64,000 nt of DNA from Sphaerolaimus hirsutus (Eukaryota > Nematoda > Chromadorea > Monhysterida > Sphaerolaimidae), in assembly GCA_964036195.1 (NCBI GenBank), contig OZ038450.1:24333208-24397207 (forward strand). Direction: 5' to 3'. The translations under genes were made by a program, and so were the position numbers. Of the stretch, positions 35,072-46,116 are shown one piece after another (within the stretch, counting starts at the first letter, position 1; each line of letters starts with the position of its first letter). The notes beneath the pieces were generated by a model. It was not told the DNA's origin. It worked only from the letters and a program-made list of their open reading frames with translations, and did not search any database.

Positions 35072-35862
35072 CAGGCTGGCCGCGAGTGTTCCGCGCGTGA
35101 AAAACACCGTGCTAAAACGAATGCGCGGAACCAATTTTTGTTGCGCGCATAGAGAATGCAACCACGCGCTTGTGTGCTGACCGGCCCTATGGGCACAAAA
35201 AGGCAACGTGTCAACGCGCGCGGACGTATGGAGGTCAAGTCGACCAGGCGCGCGGAAATTTTTGTTTTTAGCACATAACTGATTCTACGTGTTTGCAAAA
35301 CGAACATGCAATGAAAGTTATCGGGGCTGCAGCTTCCAATGTAATTATCGAGTGGTTTTCTTTAGAGGACGCACCTTCAGAAGTGCATATTTCAATGAAT
35401 TCTCTACCGATTTTGATGGTTGAGCACTTAAAATGATCAGAATGATGTGGCGATCACTCGAATGATGCAATCACAATAATATATCGTGACATTAAATTTA
35501 CATTGTTTCTAATAAGTGTGATCACTTTAAAAAAAACATCTGAATAATGAAACAAAAATAATACAGTTTTTTCATTATAATATTTTGGTTTTATTGTGCA
35601 AAACTTGATTGCAACATTTAACACAACATAATTTAAAGCTCCTGCGATAATTTTCTGTGTGTCAAAACGTTTTGTTCGACACGCAGACGTTGCCTGTTAT
35701 GCGCGCACCATTTTTGTGCGCGCGCAGAGGCTGTGGACTTGTGTGTATGTGCGCGCGTCAGGCAACCTATTTTATTGTCTTTGCGCGGAAAACGTATCCA
35801 CGCGATGTTTTTTGTGCGCTTGTGTGCGGAAACGCACGCGCGGAACCCTCGCGGCCAGCCTG
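35072..35862. mobile_element. GCGCGG-array hAT-like element, 791 bp
   Basis: It begins CAGGCTGGCCGCGAGTG and ends CTCGCGGCCAGCCTG. CCCATGAC flanks both ends (35064-35071 and 35863-35870). Arms are rich in GCGCGCGGA and GTGTGCGGAAACG; the core (35310-35640) is AT-rich. Confidence 0.9.
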
Positions 35863-35870
35863 CCCATGAC

Positions 35871-36829
35871 CAGGGTTGGTTTTATAAAAATTATTTGTAT
35901 ACAAATTGTATAAAAATTGTATAAACATGTATTTTAATTTTATTCTTGTTTCATTTTATTTTATTCCAAAATGTTAATAACATATTAAAATTGAACCATT
36001 TTACAACAATTTTACAGAAATTTTACAAAAAAATCAGAATCTTGCATGCAAGGTCAGAAAATGTTAAAATCAGATGGATTCAGAACGAAACATGAAAAAT
36101 GTGTACAAATTTTTCCATTACTTTGCAGAAGTTGCATGTAGTAGGTACTGTTAGCTAGTTGCAGGTGTACAGTTACAATTATTGATATTTATGGTTTGCA
36201 TCTTCAGTAGAAGGAGGGCAGATTTGTAAAATGCCATGCAAAGTGTTATGACAAATGGAAAATAAAGAGTCAATTGACATCTCAAATGTCAAGCAAAGTG
36301 TCAATTGTCATGAGAAATGCCATGCAAAGAATAAATTGTGTAACCAAATCTTATGTTTTGGTATCCAAATCTTTTTGTGTCCCAATGTTCACACAAAATT
36401 TGGATACAAAAACAACAACAAAATTTGGACACAAAACGTTATTTGGATACAATTTGCTTGACAGTTGCCACTTTAATTCATATTCGTCATGACAATTGGC
36501 ACCTTACTTAACATTTGTCATGACAGGTGACAGTTTGCATGACATTTCATATGACATTTGGCACGTTACATGGCTTGGGACTGCCCAAGCTCCGCGAATA
36601 AGCAGGTTGTACCAAAAGCAACCAGATAAAAAAATTACAAAAAATATGAATTTTTATACAATTTTTACAAAAATATGAATTTGCATACAATTTTACAAAA
36701 AAAATTACAAAAATTCACGTTTTTGTACAATTTTTATTTTTATTTTGAAATTTTCCATTTTATTTTATTTTTTTTAATTCTTTTATTTTCCATTGTATTT
36801 TTATTTTTTATGAGATTTTGCCAACCCTG
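35871..36829 (-). mobile_element. AAATAAAAT-family hAT-like element, reverse orientation
   Basis: It begins CAGGGTTGGTTTTATAAA and ends GATTTTGCCAACCCTG. Its left TSD is the same CCCATGAC that closes the preceding element, and CCCATGAC repeats at 36830-36837. The interior at 36225-36590 is the P-type hairpin array. Confidence 0.9.
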
Positions 36830-37829
36830 CCCATGACGAATTTTGATGGGGGTAAATGCAATAGTGTCATAATGACATCATTACATTCATGCTTTTACCC
36901 CCATCAAAATTTGAGGGAATGCTCTATAAGCACCACTGAAACTTTAACCCTCCCCTAAAGGGCACCATAAACCAAGGTTTTGAGTGTTAAATGAAAAAGT
37001 AACATAATGAAAATATTTTTGTTTGCCACCCTCTGGGGCGGAGTCAGGTAGGATGGGGTGGTGTTGGGTGGGGAGCATTTTCTGTTATGTAGTGATGAAC
37101 AGAAATATTTGATGCATGGTATTGTAAATTAAATGTAGTCATTAACATTAATGTGAATTTACAACATCGATGCTGAACTTGATGTGAATGGGAGAAATAA
37201 TTTCAGTGCTGAACTTGATGCAGACAAAAACTATGTCAAAATTTTTTTCCTGTTCAGCCACTTACACTGTAGTCGGTCGCTGCTACCCACCTGAGGTTTT
37301 ATGGTAGGGGAGGGGGTTGGTTACACCTCGCCAAAATTTGGGCATTACACGGCCCCCCCAGCTGGAGCTTTGACATCTGCAGTGGAGGGGGGGGGGTACC
37401 ATGTTGGTGCTGAATATCATTCAGACAGCAAATTTTTTTTTTGCATGTTCAGCAACCCACACTGTAGTGAGTGGCCAATGCATCCCTGCCGGTTTATAGG
37501 GGGTGTTGCACCTGTATACACCTTAAGTATCAGATCTATATCTCACATACAGCTGAAGATATGGCACTCAGAAAAAAATTAAAAAAATGGTGCAGAACCT
37601 GATGCGGAAGCACTTTATTAGTAATCTACATGTTTGATCGGTGTGCAATTGACTTCTTTATATCTTCACAATGTTTGGCTGACATTTTTGTCCATTGTAT
37701 ACATTATCAATACCCTCAAAATAACAAAGATTGAACACATTTTTACTGTGAGCCACAGTCAGTTGACAACATTTCAATCCATCACTATGTAAATGCAAAG
37801 CAAAAACAGAGTGAACACTACCCTATTTT

Positions 37830-38170
37830 TCCGTGTAAACCACCCGGGTGCTATACAAAATTGAGACCCTTTCCAGCAACCTTTTTTAAAGCTTGTATAA
37901 CACCCGGGTGTTAGGTCTGGGGTGTTATGCACAGAAACTAGACTAAACTTTAAATGTTTACTCTCGTTTTCTATTTATGATACACATCCGCACAAATTTA
38001 AGCTTTGTTTGGTTCACAGCATGCAGCAATTCAATGGAAGAATGCGTGCTGCAGAATTACAATGAGTTGCGCGCACCACCCACAATATTTAAGCAATTCA
38101 AATCGAGTGATCTTTTTGAAACCTAACTAGCTCCCTGGGGTTGCATGCAGCTGTGTAACACCCCAGGTGT
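37830..38170. repeat. AACACCCGGGTGTT palindrome repeats
   Basis: CACCCGGGTGCTATAC at 37841, AACACCCGGGTGTTAG at about 37900, and AACACCCCAGGTGTTGTG near 38160 frame an AT-rich stretch. The element type is not resolved. Confidence 0.4.
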
Positions 38171-38291
38171 TGTGCATGGGGGGGTCCTTTACATGGTGAA
38201 ATATGGTACAGCCAAACATTGCATGCATATGGCATGCTTTGAATGCACAAAAATAATATGTATGTCATTAGAACATATATATATATACCAT

Positions 38292-38935
38292 GTCTACTGA
38301 TGGAATGGCGCCATGGCGCTGGCGCCATTTGAGGGCGCCAAGGGTGCCAGGCCATGGCGCCATTGGCGCGTGGCGCCACCTAATCCAATGCTATTCCATG
38401 TCCAACTTCATCTGTTTATGTCATGAAAGGCACATTGAATTGTGCTATATGCGACAAGTCAACATCAAAATGGATGTTTTTGCAGAAATGCTGTTCCTCC
38501 ATGGCCATGGGAAACACAGCCATTCTATATTCACAAAAGATATCACAATAAATACATTTGATGCCACATACTACACTGCATAGCCTTATATTATACCCTG
38601 ACTTTGTAATTATTTTTAAATATGTTCTTAGGTATATTTTTAGAATTTTAATCAACAATTTAACATTATTTTCATTTTTTATAATTGATATGAAAAACAC
38701 GCAACTCAACCAAAAGTGTTGTATTCCAACCAAAACTTCCAATGTGTTTTGTATTTACATTTGAGTGATTGTATTTTGTTAATTGATCATGATTCTTGTG
38801 AAATGGATGAAATTGAGACAAAATGTATGACTTTTTGCCAGTGCCCAAGGTGCCAGGTGCCATTTTGATGCGAAGGCACCAGTGCCAGTGTGGTGCGGTG
38901 CCTTTTTCCGGTGCCCATTCCATCACTAGCTGCGG
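38292..38935. mobile_element. GGCGCC-type left arm paired with a GGTGCC-type right arm
   Basis: It starts TACTGATGGAATGGCGCC and ends GGTGCCCATTCCATCACTA. The left array is GGCGCC, the right array GGTGCC and GGCACC. The flanks (ACCATGTC and GCTGCGGC) do not match, so this may be two element ends rather than one insertion. Confidence 0.45.
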
Positions 38936-39217
38936 CAGCCAATTTGTGAAGGTTTTCCAGCCAAGGTTTCTCCGCAGTCGGTTTTTTAGTAGTGCAACAC
39001 GGCCCGATCCATGTGATCGAGGCTCGATCGCTGCCGTTTTGCTAGTTGCCTGTGAGTGTTGTGGTCGCTGCTCGCATCGCACACCATCTACTCTGCAATG
39101 GGCACAGCATTGTAAAGTACACGTTTCACGATTCAATTCACATATGATTCAATTCAATACATGATAATCATTTTAATTTGATACCTTTTTCCTTTTTCCA
39201 TATTTAGCATTTAGCAG

Positions 39218-39340
39218 CGGTATCTGTACACAGGCACCTGGAGATGCTGTATTTGATGTACAGCTGGTATGGATGCGTGACATGTACTCTGGATGCACCC
39301 AGAAGCTTTGCTGAAAGTTTGTTCTATAAGAATTACCCAG
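39218..39340 (+). CDS. Internal exon 4, with a one-base frame shift
   Basis: The acceptor is TTTAGCAG|CGG, with an alternative AG a few bases upstream, and the donor is CCCAG|GTCAGT. In the phase delivered by exon 3 it reads GICTQAPGDAVFDVQLVWMR followed by DMYSGCTQ, then hits TGA after KLC. In the frame that fits exon 5 it reads SFAESLFYKNYP and leaves one G. The exon is 123 bp where 122 would keep phase, so one extra base near the AAG after GCACCCAG explains both halves. Exon 2 shows the same kind of +1 shift. This is consistent with homopolymer sequencing errors or a decaying gene. A GGCGCC-family hAT element begins 40 bp downstream at 39381, so the donor has narrowly escaped insertion. 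Confidence 0.55.
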
Positions 39341-39380
39341 GTCAGTTATGTAAGTTGTATGTACCTAGTGATGTGGTGCC

Positions 39381-40989
39381 TAGTGAAGTGAAAGCGCCAT
39401 GGCGCTGGCGCCTGGCGCTAGCGCCAAAGCAAAAAGCGCCATGGCGCTTTTGGCGCTTGGCGCTAAAATGCTGTGGCGCCATTGGCGCTTGGCGCCGTGT
39501 TTCCAAAAGCGCCATGATGCTATTGGCGCTTGGCGCTACTTTCCAGTGGAGCCATTGGCGCTTGGCGCTACCATTTTCTAAAGCGCCAAAAAAGCGCCAG
39601 AGAGTTATAATTGCACCGCGGTGTTCATGTGCCTTATTGCCTATTTTCAGAAATTTTTGGCCATGTATGTAAAAAAATTTACATAGCTATTTTACACAGA
39701 TATGTAATTCAGCGATTTTTACCCTGTTATCTCACAGTTTGCACTTTAAATCTTGAAATATCTAATAGATTGAAACGCTGCAACCCCCAACCAGAGTTGC
39801 AAAAACGTATTTACGTTTACCCGAAATACCCGGTTATTCGGGTATTTATACTTACGTTTATGTTCACGTTTTCATAAAATACTGTTACGTTTTGTTACGT
39901 TTTCCTGACCGAAATACCCGGGTACCAGAGAAAACGTAAAAAAAGTTGTGAGACCCAAAAATTTTCAGCAAAATGCAACTTCCGCCATAAATTTCCGACA
40001 ACTTTAAAAATTTTGCGCGCCAGCGCACACTTTTCCTCCACAGAAGCCGTATTTTCAAAATACTAATTCAATATTCAAATTCAAGCCGTATTCAATATTC
40101 AAATTATTCTATAGTTCAACCCCACCTCAGTGCAGAGTATTATGTGTTACTTCCCAAACTCGAATTGTGCCAAATGCTTAGGTATAAAAAAGTCAGCAGA
40201 CGCTGTTATTTAGTGGCTTTCGTGGATTGATTTTGTGCTTTTTGAAGATCAAATGTTGAATCAACTCTCTGAATCGCCATAATATAAATTTTTTTGTGAC
40301 ATAACACTTGGGAAAACGTTGACAGAACGTGAAAAATTGATTGAAAAACCGGTGAAAAAATAGAAGGGCAGCTTCCAAAAGACGGCGTCTCCATAATAGA
40401 AAGTTGGTGAGAAATAGAAGGGCGCCCTTCTATTATATGAAATACGGTAATAATTTTTTTACGTTTACGTTTTATTTTACGTTTTCCCAGGTATTTTAAA
40501 AATACCTTACGTTTTAGTATTTATACTTTCATTTTGGAAAAGGTATTTACGTTTACGTTTACGTTTTCCAAAAATACCAGTATTTGACCAACTCTGCCCC
40601 CAACCCCCAGACAATCTTTCAGCTTCTACCGCTTCAGAGAGGCAATTTGCTATCTATTTGAACCAGTCCTCAGTCTGTTTGAACCTTGTGTGTTGAGCAA
40701 GAAAACTTATTGATTTCCATTATTTGACCATTTTTGTGTTTTTGGAGGCAATACAAGTTATTGAAAGTGAAGAAAATTGTACTTTGTCTCACCTACCATT
40801 AAAGGCAATATCATTTTGGCGCTGGCGCCATTGACGCTTGGCGCCATGGCCCCCTGGCGCCTTTGGCGCTTGGCGCTAAGGTCCAGAAAAGCGCCATAGC
40901 GCTTTTGGCGCTTGGCGCCATTTTGCTGTGGCGCCATTGGCGCTTGGCGCTAATTCCGGAAAAGCGCGATGGCGCTTTTTATATCACTA
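39381..40989. mobile_element. GGCGCC-family hAT-like element just after exon 4
   Basis: It begins TAGTGAAGTGAAAGCGCC and ends GGCGCTTTTTATATCACTA. GTGGTGCC flanks both ends (39373-39380 and 40990-40997). Arrays are at 39390-39600 and 40818-40980. The ACGTAAACG element 39792-40596 is inserted in it, so the original length was about 800 bp. Confidence 0.9.
39792..40596. mobile_element. ACGTAAACG-array hAT-like element, 805 bp
   Basis: It begins CAGAGTTGCAAAAACG and ends ATTTGACCAACTCTG. CCCCCAAC flanks both ends (39784-39791 and 40597-40604). Arms are TTACGTTTACGTTT arrays. Confidence 0.9.
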
Positions 40990-40997
40990 GTGGTGCC

Positions 40998-41818
40998 GCA
41001 GGGACGTAGACATAGGATTTTGGAGAAGGGGGTGGGGGTTGTATACAGAGCCCAGCAAACAGGTGGGTGGGCGGCCCCCAAGATTTGACCCCTGTAGTAG
41101 GATAGTTGAGGAATCTAGTTCCGCATGTTGGTAGTTTGGCTTCTCCATCATTTTGTGTTCTTTCAAAGTTGCATTTGAAATTTCAATGTTGGCCTGTGTG
41201 GGCAACTTTTGAATGACAACCCTTGCCCAAAACTTTTTGAAAAGCTTATGAATTTCTCTACATTTTCCATATTGACAAGACAACCCTCTGGTCAGCATAT
41301 ATGCCCAGAGTTATGATGAGTTTTTTGACATAACCTCAGCAGATTCAGTGGAGATACCAAGTTTCAAGTGAAATCTCACTTGAATGTCGGTAATTATCTC
41401 CACTTAAGCAAACACCTAATGACACATTTACATTGGTAGAGAACCACTTTCCCCCTGGACAACTTCCCACGTGGAGAGAACTTGTCCATGTGTACAAGTT
41501 CCTTCTGCTGGACAGGTTCCCCCCATTTTTTTCATTTTGTAACCAAACGGACAACTTCCCTCACATTATTACATACACGTATAATCACAAATCAATAAAG
41601 CGGGTGTCTGTTGGCCGTTTGTTTTGCCCTTGTACTGTTACAACCATGTAAATAACAGCATAACATGGGTGTCTGTTAGGCACCATCATGTTCATTTTGC
41701 TGGAGTTTTCAAGTGAAAAATCAAAAATGATTCAGTTTTGAAAAAATTTCATCACGGCGATGTCATCATCACATTTGATTTCTCCCAATTTTGATTATTC
41801 ATGTGTGAACAAAAATGG
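40998..41818. other. Intron sequence with GGAGATACCAA and ACAAGTTCC remnants
   Basis: An inverted GTGGAGATACCAAGTTT pair at 41348-41410 and GACAAGTTCC / GGAACTTGTC units at 41435-41560 are remnants of repeats better seen at 43780-44120. No exon was found. Confidence 0.4.
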
Positions 41819-41826
41819 TTCATTGG

Positions 41827-42878
41827 CAGGGTTGGCAAAATCTCAGAAAAAAATAAAAATAAAATAAAAATAAAATGGAAAATTTAAGAATAAAATAAAA
41901 TAAAATAAAATGGAAAATTGAAAAATAAAAATAAAAATTGTATAAAAATTCGAATTTTTGTAAAATTTTTGTAAAATTGTATAAAAATTCGTATTTTTGT
42001 AAAATTGTATAAAAATTCATGTTTTTTTTTGTAAAATTTTTTCTCATTGCTTGAGTTTCTACCTGTTTATTCATCGATCTGGGGGCAGTTCCAAGCTTTG
42101 TAAAGTGTCAAATGTCATGTAAAATGACATGCAAAATGTCAATCGTCATGACAAATGTAAAGTAAAGTGTAAATTGTCATGGCATATAAAAATTAAACTA
42201 TCAATTGTCAAGCAAATTGTATCCAAATCTTATGTTTTGTATCCAAATTCTGTTGTTGTTGAATCCAAATCTTATGTGAACATTTGGATACAAAAACATT
42301 AGATTTAAATACCAAACATACTATGGATACAAAAACACAACATTTGGATACACAATTTTCACTTTGCATGGCAATTGTAATGTTAATTGCCACTTTGCTT
42401 GAAATTTGACATGACACTTGACATTTTGCATGAGAATTGACACTTTACTTTATGTTTGTCATGACAATTGACACTTTGCATGACATTTCACAAATGTGCC
42501 CAGTACACTCCAGTAGTCCTTCTACTGAAAATGCTCACCATTTTTATCAATAATTGTAACTAAACACTTGCAGCCAGCTAACAATACGGGGTAAACAACC
42601 ATTTTGAAAAGTAAGGGGTAAATTTGTCACGGTTTTTCATGTATAGGTCTAATTGTAACATTTTTCTGGTTTTGCATGCATGATTTCGATTTTTTGTAAA
42701 ATTTTTGTAAAATTTTTGTAAAATTTTTGTAAAATAGTGTCATTTTATTTTATTAATGACTTTTGGGAATAAAATAAAATAAAATAAAATGAAACAAGAA
42801 TAAAATTAAAATAAAATAAAATTTTTATACAATTTTTATACAATTTTACTAAAATGAATTTTTATAAAACCAACCCTG
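41827..42878 (+). mobile_element. AAATAAAAT-family hAT-like element, 1052 bp
   Basis: It begins CAGGGTTGGCAAAATCTCAG and ends TATAAAACCAACCCTG. TTCATTGG flanks both ends (41819-41826 and 42879-42886). Arms are AAATAAAATAAAA and TTTTTGTAAAATTG arrays; the interior is the P-type hairpin with AAATGTCATGTAAAATG units. Confidence 0.92.
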
Positions 42879-43099
42879 TTCATTGGTGATTGATTTTCTT
42901 CATGATAAAATATAAAATTCTTTACTCAAATCAAACATTATAATAGGATGGAAGGGCCTACACACACTAGCTGACAAAGACGCCAGACCGCAATCGATAA
43001 ATGATTCATCCAAGCAGACCCCCCATCTTTTCAGTGTTCACATGAATGGCATACCTAATAGTATACATATGCTGGACAAGTTCCCTCCAAAATATTTTA

Positions 43100-44130
43100 T
43101 TTTGCACTTGTAAAACCAAAACTTTGATTTTTGTAAATATTTGATTTTGCACATGCAGAATTGAAATTTAAATTTTTGTATACATTTGCCTTTGCACATG
43201 CAACATCGAAATTTCGGTTTTGCATGTGCAAAATCACGTATTTATCAAAATTGAAATTTCGATTTTGCATGCACAAAATTAAATATTTAAAAAACCTAAA
43301 TTTTTATTTTGCATGTGCAAAATGAAATATTTACAAAGATCGAAATTTTTAATTTTATGCACAAAGTTGCCACACACCTGGTTTACTGACACCCCATAAA
43401 CTTAACTTAATACTCATAAATCAGTTTTAAATCTATTTGTGTTTGATTGTAAGTTAACCTTGTAATCGTCAGTTGACAGAGATTACATGGTAAACTAAAA
43501 ATCAAACACAGTAACATTCAAAGCTGATTTGTGAGTCCTCAAAGTTGAGTTTACAGGGTGTCAGTAAACAAGTGTGTGCAGCGCCATAATAACATATTTA
43601 CAAAAATAGAATTTCAATTTTACATGCACAAAATAAATATTTGCAAATATTGAAATTATGATTTTACACATGCAAAATAAAACATTTACAAAAAAAACAA
43701 CAAAATTTCACTTTTACCCTGAAAAATAAAATATTTATGAAATTTGGCCTATTTAAGAGTAAATCAATGAGTGGAGATACCAACCAACATCCGAAAAAAG
43801 ATTTTTGGAGATACAAACATTCGGAAAAAGATTTTTTGGAGATACCAAAATTCGAGTGATTAAAAAAACAAAAACAGTTCATATTTCAAACCCTAGTTCG
43901 GATGACTTTGTATGGGGATTTTGTCAAATTCATACAAATCTATACTGTAATTCGGAAAAGATTTCTGGCAGTGGAGATACCAAGTTTTGAGTGAAATAAA
44001 TGTTGGCTTTTTTGGAGAAACCAACATTAAAGCAAATTTTATCGATTTCAAGTTGGAGATACCAACATTCGGATGATTTTTTTCATTTTTTTCAAAAATC
44101 AGTGTCTCTATCTCCGGAACCATGTTATAT
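43100..44130. repeat. GCATGTGCAAAAT array, inner inverted element, GGAGATACC array
   Basis: ATTTCGATTTTGCATGTGCA units and complements fill 43110-43370 and 43600-43740. Between them 43387-43585 has inverted ends (TTTACTGACACCC and complement). GGAGATACCAACATTCGG units follow at 43770-44120. All intronic and without a supported gene. Confidence 0.5.
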
Positions 44131-44175
44131 ATTGCAGAATTGTTTTTCTATACTGAACAAATATATACATACATG

Positions 44176-46116
44176 TACATGGTCGGGCTGAAAAGTCCCC
44201 GGGCAGTGCTCGCCATTCGCGCTAGGGTTAAGCTACAGTCATAAAATTTTGACAGCTTAAGACAACAGGTGTTATGAGTTTTCACCCAAAATTTCACCCC
44301 TCTAGCTTCACCCACTGCGGAACTGTGGGGGTTACAATTTCAGTCATTTTGTACTGATGTACAAATGGTGCTCTAGCTCAATGCTGCTTTATGTTGTGAT
44401 CTCGAAACTTTGATTAGTGTAAGCCACCTGTGTTGGCAATGTGCCAGCACTAACCGACATTCGCTATGATATCATAAGCCTAGTCCATATGAAGGGTGTG
44501 CTTCTAAAAGTACCGATCGACAAAAAATCGATTTTGAGATAATCGCGATTGAAAGTTTGGAGCATGCAATACCCATACATGGGTATTGGGTATGAGAATT
44601 TTGGGTAAGGGTATTTCGGCCATATTGTTGGGTATCCACATGCATGGGTATAATCATTGATTATACACATAACACTAGCTATTTATATAAAATTTAGGGA
44701 ATTGTATTTTTGTAGTACAGTACATTTTAAAGGAACTAATTGGTAATAGCGTGTAGATCGGTATTTTTTAAAGCACAAAATCAGAACGCTGTAGATCGGT
44801 ACTTTTACCCATAATAAAAAAGCACAAAATGAGTTTTTGCGCAACCGGACACCGATCTGACATTGGTACTTTTAGAAGCACAAAAAATAATGTGCAGATC
44901 AGTACTTTTTAAAGGACAATTTTGTAAAAAGTGTGTAGATCAGTACTTTTAAAGACACAAAAGCTGAAAAAGCTTGTAGATCGGTACTTTGTAAAATTTC
45001 AAAAACTGTATGCTGCAATTTTTTGCTTTTTTCGACCCCCCATATCTCAAAATTGAATTTTGCACCCCCCACATATTATATATATTTTTGAAGTGCATTT
45101 TTATGGGGACCCCAAAAGTGGTCCTAACTCAAATTTGAAAAATTTGTAGATCAGTATTTTTTAAAGCACAAAATCAGAAAGCTGTAGATCGGTACTTTTA
45201 CCCATAAAAAAAAGCACAAAATGAGGTTTTGCGCAACCGGACAGCAATCTGACATCGGTACTTTTAGAAGCACAAAAAATTATGTGCAGATCAGTACATT
45301 TAAAAGAACAATTTTGAAAAAAGTGTGTAGATCGGTACTTTTAAAGACACAAAAGCTGAAAAAGCTTGTAGATCGGTACTTTTAAAATTTCAAAAAGTGT
45401 ATTTTGCGATTTTTTTGCTTTTTTCGACCCCCCATATCTCAAAATTGAATTTCGCACCCCCCCACATATTATATATATTTTCGAAGCGCATTTTTATGGG
45501 GACCCCAAAAATGGTCATTCACACCATATTGTCATTACTGTCACTACTCTCACTACCAAATTCATCATTCTGCCCCTCCTTCTCAAAATAGCCCCCCTTG
45601 GAGTCTACTCACTGCTGTTGAACACAGGTAATGAATCCACTACACATTAGTAATAAAACATAGGGAAATTTTATCAACATAATTCATTTACTGCACATTA
45701 CAAAACAACATTAAAATCACTGCAATACAACATGATCTCAGATGATCACCAAAAACATCCATCACAGTTCCCACGTTTCACCCTGATCTGCATATTAATT
45801 CTGCAAGCAATAATGTGTATGAAAGTGTTGAATATTGAATACTATCAGCACATTGCCAGCACTGGTGGTTTACACTAGCCAAAGTTTCATGATCATAACT
45901 GAAAGCAGCATTGAGCTAGAGCACCATTTGTACATCAGTACAAAATGACCGAAATTGTAACCCCCACAGTTCCTCAGTGGGTGGAGCTAGAGAGGTGAAA
46001 TTTTGGGTGAAAACTCAAAACACCTGATATCTTAACCTGTCAAAATTTTATGACCGTACCTTACCTCTAGCGCGAATGGCGAGCACTGCCCGGGGACTTT
46101 TCAGCCGGACCATGTA
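44176..46116. mobile_element. Mariner-like foldback with arms of about 260-290 bp
   Basis: CATGGTCGGGCTGAAAAGTC at the left returns as GACTTTTCAGCCGGACCATG at the right. The arms continue inwards through GGCGAGCACTG, CTAGCGCGAATGG and CCACTGCGGAACTGTGGG. The end sequence is mariner-like. The interior is a 393-bp tandem duplication rather than a transposase gene. Confidence 0.75.
44752..45540. repeat. 393-bp unit repeated twice, rich in GATCGGTACTTTT
   Basis: The unit at 44752-45144 recurs at 45145-45530 with high identity. Within each unit TGTAGATCGGTACTTTTA-like motifs recur about seven times, next to AAAGCACAAAAT. Confidence 0.8.

Larger units (their letters stand above)
32866..37530. repeat. 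Large inverted repeat with arms of about 500 bp
   Basis: Sequence 32870-33420 (including TCTGTTCATTACTACATAGC and TTGTAAATTCACATTAATGT) recurs inverted at 37015-37530. A second inverted pair lies at about 34985-35060 and 36840-36965. The hAT pair 35072-36829 is inserted in it. The core 33470-34740 has open frames but no convincing gene, and homopolymers of 19 C and 10 G occur near 32870-32925. Confidence 0.6.
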
